Shown here one piece after another: positions 33,690 through 43,897 of a DNA stretch of 64,000 nucleotides (its first letter is position 1; each line of letters opens with the position of its first letter). Source of the stretch: Mesostigma viride (lineage: Eukaryota > Streptophyta > Mesostigmatophyceae > Mesostigmatales > Mesostigmataceae); NCBI GenBank assembly GCA_009746045.1, contig RPFO01000050.1:3099216-3163215 (forward strand), given 5' to 3'. The notes under the pieces were generated by a model. The model had not been told where the DNA came from. It searched no databases and saw nothing but the letters and a program-made list of their open reading frames with translations. The translations under genes and the position numbers were made by a program.

Positions 33690-35070
33690 GAAAGATACGA
33701 TACGCAAAGTTCAGGTGTTCAGGTGAAGCCGTGAAGACGTGGTGAAGACAGGTGAAGACGCGGTGAAGACGTGAAGACGTGAAGACGTGAAGACGTGAAG
33801 ACACGATACGGCAAGTTCAGGTGAAGTTCAGGTGTTCAGGTGAAGCCGTGAAGACGTGAAGCCGTGAAGCCGTGAAGACGTGGTGAAGACAGGTGAAGAC
33901 GCGGTGAAGACGTGAAGACGTGAAGACGTGAAGACGTGAAGACGTGAAGACACGATACGGCAAGTTCAGGTGAAGTTCAGGTGTTCAGGTGAAGCCGTGA
34001 AGACGTGAAGCCGTGAGGCCGTGAAGACGTGGTGAAGACAGGTGAAGACGCGGTGAAGACGTGAAGACGTGAAGACGTGAAGACGTGAAGACGTGAAGAC
34101 ACGATACGGCAAGTTCAGGTGAAGTTCAGGTGTTCAGGTGAAGCCGTGAAGACGTGAAGCCGTGAAGCCGTGAAGACGTGGTGAAGACAGGTGAAGACGC
34201 GGTGAAGACGTGAAGACGTGAAGACGTGAAGACGTGAAGACGTGAAGACACGATACGGCAAGTTCAGGTGAAGTTCAGGTGTTCAGGTGAAGCCGTGAAG
34301 CCGTGAAGACGCGAAGACGTGAAGACGTGGTGAAGACAGGTGAAGACGCGGTGAAGACGTGAAGACGTGAAGACGTGAAGACGTGAAGACGTGAAGACAC
34401 GATACGGCAAGTTCAGGTGAAGTTCAGGTGTTCAGGTGAAGCCGTGAAGACGTGAAGCCGTGAAGCCGTGAAGACGTGGTGAAGACAGGTGAAGACGCGG
34501 TGAAGACGTGAAGACGTGAAGACGTGAAGACGTGAAGACACGATACGGCAAGTTCAGGTGAAGTTCAGGTGTTCAGGTGAAGCCGTGAAGACGTGAAGAC
34601 GCGAAGACGTGAAGACGTGGTGAAGACAGGTGAAGACGCGGTGAAGACGTGAAGACGTGAAGACGTGAAGACGTGAAGACGTGAAGACACGATACGGCAA
34701 GTTCAGGTGAAGTTCAGGTGTTCAGGTGAAGCCGTGAAGACGTGAAGCCGTGAAGCCGTGAAGACGTGGTGAAGACAGGTGAAGACGCGGTGAAGACGTG
34801 AAGACGTGAAGACGTGAAGACGTGAAGACACGATACGGCAAGTTCAGGTGAAGTTCAGGTGTTCAGGTGAAGCCGTGAAGACGTGAAGACGCGAAGACGT
34901 GAAGACGTGGTGAAGACAGGTGAAGACGCGGTGAAGACGTGAAGACGTGAAGACGTGCATGCAAGGTATCAAAGATACGATACGCCGCAAGTTCAGGTGA
35001 AGTCGTGAAGACGTGAAGACGTGAAGACGTGAAGACGTGAAGACGTGAAGACGTGAAGACGTGAAGACCA
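33690..35070 (+). repeat. GTGAAGAC satellite, eight higher-order units
   Basis: Counterpart of 20540-21510. The ACACGATACGGCAAGTTCAG marker occurs eight times here and five times in copy 1, so three whole units were gained or lost since duplication. Confidence 0.95.
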
Positions 35071-35601
35071 GGACTGACACGTGAAGACTGGGACGTGAAG
35101 GCAAGTTGCAGCACTCGGCCGCTGCAGTCGCACGCAGGTAGAAACGAGTATTGCTGCTTGAATCTGTCAAGACCCCATCGAATGTAAAACAGGTTTTTCG
35201 TAAAGAAATCCGATTTGTGGGCGGGCTTTACATATTGCTTCTGTCCAAGCACTACCGGATGTAAAACAGTATACTTCTTGAAGAAATAAGTTGGGGCTTT
35301 GTTGGGCGTCACATTTGACCGGTGGGCGGAGTTTCCTGCTTCTGTGAAGGCGCCATCGAATGTAGATCAGTAGATTTTCTAAAGAAATCTGAGTTGTGGG
35401 CGGGGCCTTTATTGCTTGTGTCCATCCACCACCGGATGTAGAACAGTAGACTTATTGAAGGTGAATCACGATACAACAGCTGTAGTTGACAACATCATGA
35501 CCGGCACATCTTTCCCCCACCGCTGCTCAACCCGGTCCCCCCCAAACTCCTCCACACTTGCCCACCTTTCCACCCTCCTCCACGGCCCGTTGTGTTTGCA
35601 G

Positions 35602-36377
35602 GCGTCGGCACAAAGGGAGGAGGCCGTGCGAGCCGGGAAACTCACGGTATGGTTTGATTTCTAGTTTTGTATTAGGACCCTAGGGTAGCTATGTTATATA
35701 GGCATGTCTGACAGCATAGCTCACCATTTCATTACCATGGGATGCTGAGCATACCATTTCCAGAGAGGTAAGTCAGTCACTCTTCGCAGTTGACAAGTCA
35801 GAGAAAGCAATCAAGTGCAGCGTTCACAACTCTTGCCGCTCGTAACCTTTTGTCTGCCCTGTTTGGCAGCTCCCTGTCTTTGCTTTCTCTCGTATTTCTT
35901 TCTTTTGTCTCTTTTCTACATCTTTCTTTGCTAATTCTTGAATATATGATGCTATTGTAGCATCCTTCTAGCGCGGATCGCTCTTAATATCCTTCTCGCG
36001 CACGTTTCCTCGCTTTTTCTCATGTAAGAGCGTCTTCCCTGCCCATGCAGCGTGTACCTGGTGTGTGTGGCTCTGCCTTGCCAATCACAACTGACCGACA
36101 TGCTGGTCAGGCACTGCAGGTCGTTGCCCTTGCGTGTGTGAACCTGCTGTTTTGGCTGTTCCCATGGCCGCTGCGTGTGTCCGTGAATGATACCATGGGA
36201 GGGAGACTTCTCCCATGGGTCCCCTTCGCTGACACTCGTGATGTAGGTTCGCGTCGACTTGTTTCTCTCACTGTGCCCATATTGGCCTCGCACGGCTTTG
36301 TCTCTCATTCCTTGTTTGCATGCGGCGGCGTGTAGACCATCATCTTCATCCGAGACCGCAACAGCAAGGGCCAGGAG
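35602..36377 (+). pseudogene. CFAP299: Captured CFAP299 fragment, cargo copy 2
   Basis: Exons 35602-35646 and 36336-36377 with the same splice signals as copy 1. One base differs in the first exon (GCGTTGGCA to GCGTCGGCA), changing a Leu that is conserved in the family to Ser. This fits a non-functional passenger. Confidence 0.75.
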
Positions 36378-36554
36378 GTGAGTAATTGCTGAGGGCATGG
36401 CTCCTATCCCTTGATGAGTCTAGCGCCATGTACCACCCTCTATGCCTGCATATAGGTGACGCATTGAAAATGCAAGCATCTTACTAGAAGTAGCACGGGC
36501 CTCCGAGGTGAGATTCTGCGCAGGCCTCATGATCCCAATGGACCTGCGAAGCGC

Positions 36555-37545
36555 ATGGCGCGCATGGGCGGCCGGCCGGCGCAGCTGGCATGCGGCGGGG
36601 CGGGGCTGTCGACGGGCGGCGGGGCAGGGCCGTCGGCGCGCGGGGGGCCAGCGGCGCTGCCGGTGCGCGCGGGCGGCGGGCCGGCGCACCTGGCATGCGG
36701 CGGGGCAGGGCTGTCGACGGGCGGCGGGGCGGGGCAGTCGACGGGCGGCGGGGCAGGGCCAGCGGCGCTGCCGGCGCGCGTGGGCAGCGGGCCGGCGCAG
36801 CTGGCATGCGGCGGGGCGGGGCTGTCGACGGGCGTCGGGGCAGGGCTGTTGACGGGCGGCGGGGCAGGGCCGTCGGCGCGCGGGGGGCCAGCGGCGCTGC
36901 CGGCGCGCGCGGGCGGCGGGCCGGCGCACCTGGCATGCGGTGGGTCGGGGCTGTCGACGGGCGGCGGGGCGGGGCAGTCGACGGGCGGCGGGGCAGGGCC
37001 GTCAGCGCGCGGGGGGCCAGCGGCGCTGCCGGCGCGCGTGGGCGGCGGGCCGGCGCAGCTGGCATGCGGCGGGGCGGGGCAGTCGACAGGCGGCGGGGCG
37101 GGGCAGCCGGTGCGCGGCGGGGCGGCGCCGTCGGCGGGCGGCGAGGTGGCGCAGCCAGCGCGCAGCGAGGTGGCAGCGGCGGCGCAGCCTGCATGCGGCG
37201 GGGCAGGGCTGTCGACGGGCGGCGGGGCGGGGCAGTCGACGGGCGGCGGGGCAGGGCCGTCGGCGCGCGGGGGCCAGCGGCGCTGCCGGCGCGCATGGGC
37301 GGCGGGCCGGCGCAGCTGGCATGCGGCGGGGCGGGGCTGTCAACGGGCGGCGGGGCAGGGCCGTCGGCGCGCGGGGGGCCAACGGCGCTGCCGGCGCGCG
37401 TGGGCGGCGGGCCGGCGCAGCTGGCATGCGGCGGGGCGGGGCAGCCTGTCGACGGGCTACGGGGCGGGGCAGCCGGCGCGCGGCGGGCCGGCGGCGCAGC
37501 CGGCGGGCGGCGGAGCGGCGGAGCGGCGGAGCGGCACAGCCGGTG
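36555..37545 (+). repeat. GC-rich minisatellite, cargo copy 2
   Basis: Counterpart of 22985-23970, with scattered base changes (for example GTTGACGGGCGG at about 36848) and a few extra bases near 37500. Confidence 0.85.
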
Positions 37546-37566
37546 CCTGAAAAACGCGGTCGCTCA

Positions 37567-37965
37567 ATGAAGGTGCACCACGCCGTCTTCTTCCAGGTAC
37601 AGGGCAACACAGAGACCTGGTTGTCCTACCGGACCACGGAGTCCCAAAAGACGCCGTGGCAGCCCGCGGGGACTCGACAGGAAGGCGCGCCACGGTGCGG
37701 GAAGGCGATGACACAGCCATACAGGTTTGATGCGGAGGGGCGGCCGCTGTTTGGCGTCCGACTTGTGGATCCAGACCGCATTCCGATGTTGCAGGACACC
37801 CCAGCCTTCGCACCATTGAACATGGAGTTTCTGGGGAAGGAGCTGGAGTCGATCAAAACAAGGGTCGAGAAGTTGCCCCATGGCATCTGGCAGTGGTACT
37901 TTCCGCCCGACACCATCAAGCCAAACAAGGCCTTTTTTCGCAAGTCAAGTCCCACATGCCCCTGA
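37567..37965 (+). CDS. Cargo gene, first frame, copy 2
   Basis: Identical in layout to 23987-24385, including the +1 overlap with the next frame at a T6 run. Because both copies share it, the overlap predates the duplication. Confidence 0.45.
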   Translation: MKVHHAVFFQVQGNTETWLSYRTTESQKTPWQPAGTRQEGAPRCGKAMTQPYRFDAEGRPLFGVRLVDPDRIPMLQDTPAFAPLNMEFLGKELESIKTRVEKLPHGIWQWYFPPDTIKPNKAFFRKSSPTCP

Positions 37966-39623
37966 GGAGGTGCCTGAGGAGTGGCGCCCTTTGCCGTGGC
38001 CATCTCGCGCGGACATCTCCGCCCTGCGTGAGCACGATGCAGCGCCTGAACCACCACCGACGCAAGAAGAGCACTTCATGGCGTTGGTCGACGCAGAGGC
38101 GGTGCGCGTCACCCCGCTGGTAGACCGAGTTCGTCATGATGGCCACACACAGCAGGAATGGGCGGCAGAAGACAGGGCCATGGCAGCCAAGGTCGCTTAC
38201 TTGAAGCGCATGCAAGGCGTTGAGAAAGGCTCCGCTGTTCTATACTGGCACCCTTCAGCTGGTATTCTCTGCAACTCGAAGCTCACGTGGACTCCAGTCC
38301 TCGTTGGCATCATCAAGGAGGTGGTTGCGAAGGAGGATGGCGGCCAACCTTCTATTGAGCTCTTTGTATACCGCGCTAAGCATTTGCATGACACGTGGCA
38401 CCCGTGGAATACAGACATTGCGCAATGGCCCCATCCGCCAACCACTGCGGCGCACACGGTGATCATCACCGCCTCAGACCTCGTCTTGACACAAGTGGTG
38501 GGCAAGCGAGGTCAGCCGCCCCATGGAGTCTCCTTGGGTGCGAACGAAAAGCTCACCAAGGAGTGCCTAAAGGCGCTGAAGGAGGTGCCCTATGACGCGG
38601 AACACCCGGTCGTGAAGTGGCAAGATGCTGAATGCTCGAAGGGCATCGTCGGCATGGCGAAGGCATGCTGGGAAGGCGTAACGCTGCAGGTCAAGAGTGG
38701 CAGCCGCAACCTCGTAGGGCAAGTCGTGTGTCATTGGGCGTCGGAGCGTGTGACATCCGCGGACGGTCGCACCGAAAGCCGGGACGGCAGGTACCATGGT
38801 CGTGTCGCTGTTGTCGACACGCAAAACGACATGGTAGCCATGTACTGGGGTGCCCGTTGGGAGGAGGACGCGGTTTCTTGCGTGCCTCTCCACGAGGCCG
38901 GGCCCACTTCAAATGTTCCGCCGTCCAAGCCAAGTGTGTGACACTTTTTCGCTATTTTCGCAAAAAAAAAATAAAATTTCGCACGAGTTCGCGTGATTTT
39001 CGCGTGATTTTCGCAAAATTTTCACACATTTTCGCACGATTTCGCACGATTTCGCACGATTTCGCACGATTTCGCACGATTTCGCACAATTTTGCATGAT
39101 TTCGCACAATTTCGCATGGATTTCAACCAAGGGTCGTTTTGGGGAGTGACGTTTGACAAAATTTCGCATGAATTCACACACGTTGTGCACATCAAAATTT
39201 TTTACCGTCGACATTTTTCACATGAAATTTCGCACAATTTCAGCAAATTTCGCACAAATTCGCACGATTTCAGCAAATTTCACACGATTTCAGCAAATTT
39301 CGCACAATTTCGCACGATTTCGCACGACGAATCACTCTGCAGAGTGACGATCGTCGAAAAAGTCAAAAAAACGACCAAAAGTGTCACACTTTTCGGAACA
39401 TTTGAAGTGGGCCCGGCCACGAGCTGGAGGCACAGATCTGCGGGTGCCCCGGTGTGGTCGTCCCTGCGTTGCAAGCGCCGGATATCACCCTGGCCGAGGC
39501 TCGATTGCGCGAGATGGTTCCACCCAGCGACGTTGTGGCGGAGAACAACAACGCAGGCGCCTCCCGGCGTCGGAAGCGAGCGCTCATCCTTGCCGATGAC
39601 GATGACGACGACGACGACTGCTG
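37880..39623 (+). pseudogene. Cargo gene, second frame, copy 2, disrupted by a 521-bp insertion
   Basis: Equivalent of 24300-25517. The frame is intact to 38896, where a short inverted-repeat element enters after CTCCACGAG. The frame then runs into TGA at 38941. The remaining coding sequence resumes at 39418 and ends at 39623. Copy 1 shows the uninterrupted gene. Confidence 0.85.
38897..39417 (+). mobile_element. 521-bp inverted-repeat element (MITE)
   Basis: Perfect terminal inverted repeats of about 24 bp beginning GCCGGGCCCACTTCAAATG. CACGAG flanks both sides (38891-38896 and 39418-39423), and copy 1 of the cargo has a single CACGAG. Because the terminal bases overlap the target, the duplication could be 4-7 bp. 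The interior is mostly TTTCGCACGA-type 10-bp repeats. The superfamily is not clear. Confidence 0.85.
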
Positions 39624-40160
39624 AAGCGCAAGCAGCGTTGTTGTCATTGAGCTGCTCATGTGCTGCTGCTGCTGCTGTGCTGCCATGCTATTGCTGCTGC
39701 ATTGCTGCCGTACTGCTGCTGTGCTATTGTGCTGATGTGTTGCTGCATTGCTGCCGTGCCGCTGATGTATTGCTGTCGTGCTGCTGTGTTGATGCACTGC
39801 TGCATTGCTGCCGTGCTGCTGAGCTAGTACTGCCTATTAGTGAATTTCCTATCAATGGACTATAGTCCACTGATAGGAAATTCAGGAATCGGCATACTAA
39901 GTTGCTGCTGCGCTGACTTGTGCTCCTGCTATGCGGCCGTGTTGATGTGCTACAGTTGTGCTGCTGCTGTGCTACGGTCATGCTGCTGCTGTGTTGCTGG
40001 GCTGATGTGTTGTTGCATTGATGTAGTGGCTATTGTTCCGCTACTACAATTTGCTACTGATGCCGCTGCTGGTGCTTTTTTGCATGTCAGTGCCCGCTAT
40101 GTTCACACCACTGTTGCCGCGGTTGGTATCGCGTGATTTCCACCGGTTGTGCGTTGACAT

Positions 40161-41853
40161 CAGTGTGAGCCAGTACGGCAATACGGCAATACGGCAAAAC
40201 CTCGGCGTATTGCGTATTGCCGTATTATACGCGTATTATACGCGTATTATACGCCAAAAAAAAAAAGTGGTTTTTTGACCGGAAAAGTGGATTTTCAATT
40301 AGGATAAAATATTCTAAGGTGTTTATCCCATGGGCGTGCCTCTCAAAAACTCTAGCTAATGTCTCAATCTTGATGAAAAACAATACAATGCACGTAGAGG
40401 TCGCCGGTAGCCGTTTGACACTCACTTGGTTGTCTCATCAATTGTATGAAGTGTAATTAATTAATTAATTAGTTAATTATCACGTGACTGCGTCACATGG
40501 GTGCCAATACAAAGTAGAGGAACCTTCAACCCCTGTACACAATGAGAGGGAGGGAGGGCGCCCTAGCTTCTCTCACTGCCACCGCCCACCAGTCGGTGGG
40601 CAGGCCACATCGAGCGCTCTATCCACATCACGGGGCCGGGGCGCATCACTGTGGGACAACCATTATTAACGATACCAGAGGTAGGCTGAAGCATAGCTGA
40701 TGCTGTACAAGAAAGGTGAAGTGTGCTCAACGGGCGTCTGCTAAGGCATAAGCAAATGGCCACGCTGAGCCATGGCTGGGCTAATGTGATTGCGTTCATG
40801 CCACTCTAAACCGTTGGGGCTACTCTAAGCCGTTGGGGCTAGATCAGTATACTATGCTCGAGAAATACATGGCAAGTCATGCTATAATGTAAAAGCTATG
40901 TCGATTGCCCTCTTCTAGACAGCTGGCTAGAATCTATTCTGGGGGAGCCCGAGGGAGTGTCGACAGTTTGTTGTTTACATAAAGGTCATGAAGTGTGATA
41001 CTCATCCACTGCATGGTATATAGATTGCTAATTGAACTAATTCCTTATTACAACCATGAACTTATTGATAGGTATACGATTCGACCCAAAACCTTGATAC
41101 AGTATGCAATAAAACGTGAACAGGATAGCACATACCAGATCAAAACCGCAGATTAATTACCTTCCTTGCTGGAGCTAGCCGGATGCCCACCTCATCGATG
41201 TAGCTGCGAGCCGCTTTCCTGGCCGTCGTCGCCAATAAAACATGTCAGCAATATATTTTACACATCTATCCGCGTACAAACGTATCGACTTATTTCCCGC
41301 CTAGTAACAGTTAGCACATGCACGGCGACCGACCTGGTCGCTGATCAAACGAGGTTGCTGCACCGAGCATAGGGTCGAGACATATCTGCGCACACCCAGG
41401 CGTTGCCTGCCAATGATACACGCTGTTTAGGACCTATGGATCATGCCTGCAAAATTGCAGTTCAAAATGTCCAGCCATGCTCCCATACCAGTCAGATTTC
41501 TGCACCTCCATGGCCGCGGAGGTCAACTATCATATTTATGCAAGTCGGTCTCGTTTTGCCATCGTTTACCCACGCCGTCAACTGGCAGAGATGACAAGCG
41601 GGACCAACCGTAGGCCCGTACTCCCCAAGTACGGTTCAGGCTGCGTACCTGCCTAGGTCAGCAACGCCAAAACTAGCTCTGGCGCCAAATTCCGGAGCCG
41701 GGCGCCGTATAATACGCGAAAAATACGTATTATGCGCCGTATTTGCGTTGAGAACGCAATACGGCGTATTTCTAGTACGTTAGTACGCCAAACCTCGCCG
41801 TATTGTATAATACGGCGTATTTACCGTATTATACGGCGTATTGGCGTACGCTG
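40161..41853 (+). mobile_element. hAT2: internally deleted hAT
   Basis: Shares about 240 bp at the left end (40161-40440 with 28443-28690 and 29010-29090) and about 190 bp at the right end (41665-41853 with 32445-32637) with hAT1, but has no transposase. It carries its own LINE insertion at 40455-40987. Without that insertion it is about 1.16 kb. Confidence 0.8.
40455..40987 (-). mobile_element. LINE 3' fragment, CACGTGAC subfamily
   Basis: A 533-bp minus-strand fragment inserted in hAT2 with a 9-bp duplication ATGAAGTGT (40446-40454 and 40988-40996). Its 3' end has GGTTGAAGGTTCC and GACGCAGTCACGTG before an AATTAATTAA tail. The same 3' end occurs at 51420-51497 and in diverged form at 46761. 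Confidence 0.8.
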
Positions 41854-42554
41854 GGCCGGCCCCCAGCGCCGGGCTTGGCCAACAGTGGTCAGGGCGGCAC
41901 ATCCTGACCTGGCTGGCCTGGCCCCGGCCAAGGACATTCCTAGAAAGCCTGGGGTAAACCTGCCATGAACTACATCCAGATGTTGCTGGCCAACCGCTAG
42001 TGGTCCTGCAGCTCCGGATGATCAGTTTGAACACCGCATTCACTCCCTCTCTCTTCTTTGGACTGCTATGCAGAACAAGAAGAGGTGGCAGAAGAATGAG
42101 AAGATTGTTCCTGAAGGCTCACACGCCAGCCCCTGTGGGCAAGCCCCCTCCCCCCAAGCGGAAGAGGCGTTTTGCTGAGTAGTGTTGTTAGGATTTTCTA
42201 GACTAGATAGCTTAGTTAGAGATACTCTTAGTTCAATTACGCTTCGCCCACCTCCACCCATTCAGCAACTAAGGAATATGTGCTACATGATCTCCAAACG
42301 GAGTCATGTTATAATTTAATTTGATTTAATTTAAATCTGCAGACTACCATCCAATGCAGCGCTACCTGCACTGCATGTGACGACCAGGACATCTGTGAGG
42401 CGAGTCTCGGAGGTGGCCTCGAGATCTCCACCAGCATGCACGCCAACCGACGGGCCGCAGGTGCGGAATTATCGCGCAGGCATTCAAGAGTCCCTCAGCC
42501 AGGACACCATCCGAACTGTTTAGTGGAGGAGCACCTACAGCTGGCGCCCATTGC

Positions 42555-42805
42555 ATGCTGGGCAGCTCGTATCAAAGAGACAACCGTACCAGCGCAGGCA
42601 GGAAATTGGGGGAATCTGGACCATGGTAGCTCGAGCCTGCCGTTATCTTCATCCGCGTGTTCGAGTCGTTCAGGATGATGAATATGAATGGTGCTGGAAA
42701 TGTGTAGCCTTGTGCATTGAAATTATGGCTGGCTTACGTGTAGAGCGACTAGATGACCCGTATACGGTGGGGCAGGAAACAGCTTGCTTGAGTCAGGGTG
42801 TGTGA
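42555..42805 (+). pseudogene. Coding-like fragment shared with 54194-54412
   Basis: A plus-strand frame with RVVQDDEYEWCWKC and IEIMAGLRVERLDD. A degenerate copy lies on the minus strand at 54412-54194 with the same peptides. Homology over about 220 bp suggests an old dispersed element or gene fragment. Family not recognised. Confidence 0.5.
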
Positions 42806-43867
42806 ACTGATTTCGAGCCTAACTGGCCGGGAGTGTCTAGTGGTGAGCACCATTGCGTATAGCTAGCCTTGACTGCGCCTGACGGCCCGCTGAACACCAT
42901 CTCGGCATGTCAAACACCGCCAAGGTCAACAACATCGAAGCCAAATTGTCGCGTGCACACAAGCTCCAGGCCCAATTTACCGCCACACAATTAGAGCACA
43001 TTGCTGCCCAGGTTTCCGGCCGACTAGCCACTCAGTGCCACCGTGACCGCCCGCCTTAGCCAGGTGGAAGGCAAAGTCGGCCATGCACCTGGCATCGATC
43101 GTGAAGCCTGACTTCAGGCAGTTGCTACCAAGGTAGACACCCTGGCCACGCAGGTCCCCCTGACATAGCCAAGCGAACGGCCACCATCGCCGCCCATGCA
43201 CGGCCCGCGCCGGTCGGGCCAGCGATGACCCCTAGGCCATGTTCGACTCGCACATCCTGGGCGGACCTGCTCAAGAGCCAGGCAGCCTCTAGACGAAGTG
43301 CTGGTCACGGCCATCACGTACTGTGATTAGCATAGTACTTACTCCGAAGCATCACTAGCTAGCTAGCTAGCTAGCTAGCTTGGCATCCACGATGCCACTG
43401 GGCCGCCTTTGCGTCCTGAGCACGTGCGTAGGCCTCCACAAGGGCGGCCTTGAGTGCCGGTTTCAGCATGCCTGCAGCGGGTCCCGGTTACGTTTGAGGC
43501 GGTGCCGGGCGGCCAGGTCCGCGGCCGGGTGGACGTACTGCTGGTAGAGCGGGTCGGGTGGATCAATTGGCGGCGGGGCATGGCCGGCAGATGCCGGGCC
43601 GCCAGCAGCGGGGCAGGGGCCGTGCGGGCTGCAAAGCCCGCAAAAATGGCGGCGTTGGGAGCACCCTGGGCCAGCGCGTCGACGTCAGCCTGAGCCCCGA
43701 GGAGGGCCTCCAGCTACGCCCGCTGGCACTGGGTCCGCGAGCTCGTGGCCGGCGTCCGTCCAGTCCTCGAGATCCCCACGGACCAGGCGTAGTGCAGTCT
43801 GGAGTCAGGACGGGCCACTTGGGCGCGCGGCGTTTGGGGGCCTGGAACCGGAGCCGAATGGTCGAGC
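42806..43867. other. No clear gene, possible decayed coding traces
   Basis: GC-rich sequence with short frames, including a Gln/Ala-rich helix near 42905-43035, and a (TAGC)n run at 43349-43381. No frame could be assigned. Confidence 0.35.
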
Positions 43868-43897
43868 ACCCACCAACCAGATTAATTAATTAATTAA

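Larger units (their letters stand above)
32638..40160 (+). mobile_element. Second copy of the Harbinger cargo, inside the composite hAT
   Basis: Nearly identical to 19500-26053 (offset 13,148 bp, then 13,571 after a satellite length change). It starts inside the GCAGCCAC array and stops right after GTTGACAT, so it lacks both Harbinger ends. Copy 1 reads GTTGACAT|GTGTTACT at the same place, which gives the empty site of hAT2. Differences are few single bases, satellite lengths, and the 521-bp insertion at 38897-39417. Confidence 0.9.
28443..41853 (+). mobile_element. Composite hAT transposon, 13,411 bp
   Basis: Outer ends are CAGTGTGAGCCAATACGG (28443) and, inverted, CCGTATTATACGGCGTATTG..CGCTG (to 41853). 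The 8 bp outside each end are identical: GGCCGGCC at 28435-28442 and 41854-41861. Inside are hAT1 (28443-32637), a 7.5-kb segment copied from the Harbinger-like element (32638-40160) and hAT2 (40161-41853). The inner flanks of hAT1 and hAT2 do not match each other or GGCCGGCC. The unoccupied site is seen on the minus strand at 17530-17570, where the sequence runs through GGCCGGCCCCCAGCG without interruption. The simplest reading is that two hAT copies moved the intervening DNA as one unit. Confidence 0.85.
27755..42345 (+). mobile_element. LINE copy (right arm), 5'-truncated, split by a 13.4-kb composite hAT
   Basis: The plus-strand copy starts just before RT motif C (TATGCGGATGACACC at about 27776, a YADD box). 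It runs to 28442, is interrupted by the composite hAT, and resumes at 41854-42345 with the C-terminal Pro-rich end (KAHTPAPVGKPPPPKRK, stop at about 42180), the CAAACGGAG box and a tail of TTTAATT units. The coding frames are disrupted. It pairs with the left arm as a divergent inverted repeat. The unique spacer 27500-27755 lies between them. Confidence 0.8.

Noticed and set aside
43454-43893. GC-rich frames near 43.5 kb as a gene
   Set aside because: Open in competing frames, no motif, no splice signals. Composition explains them.
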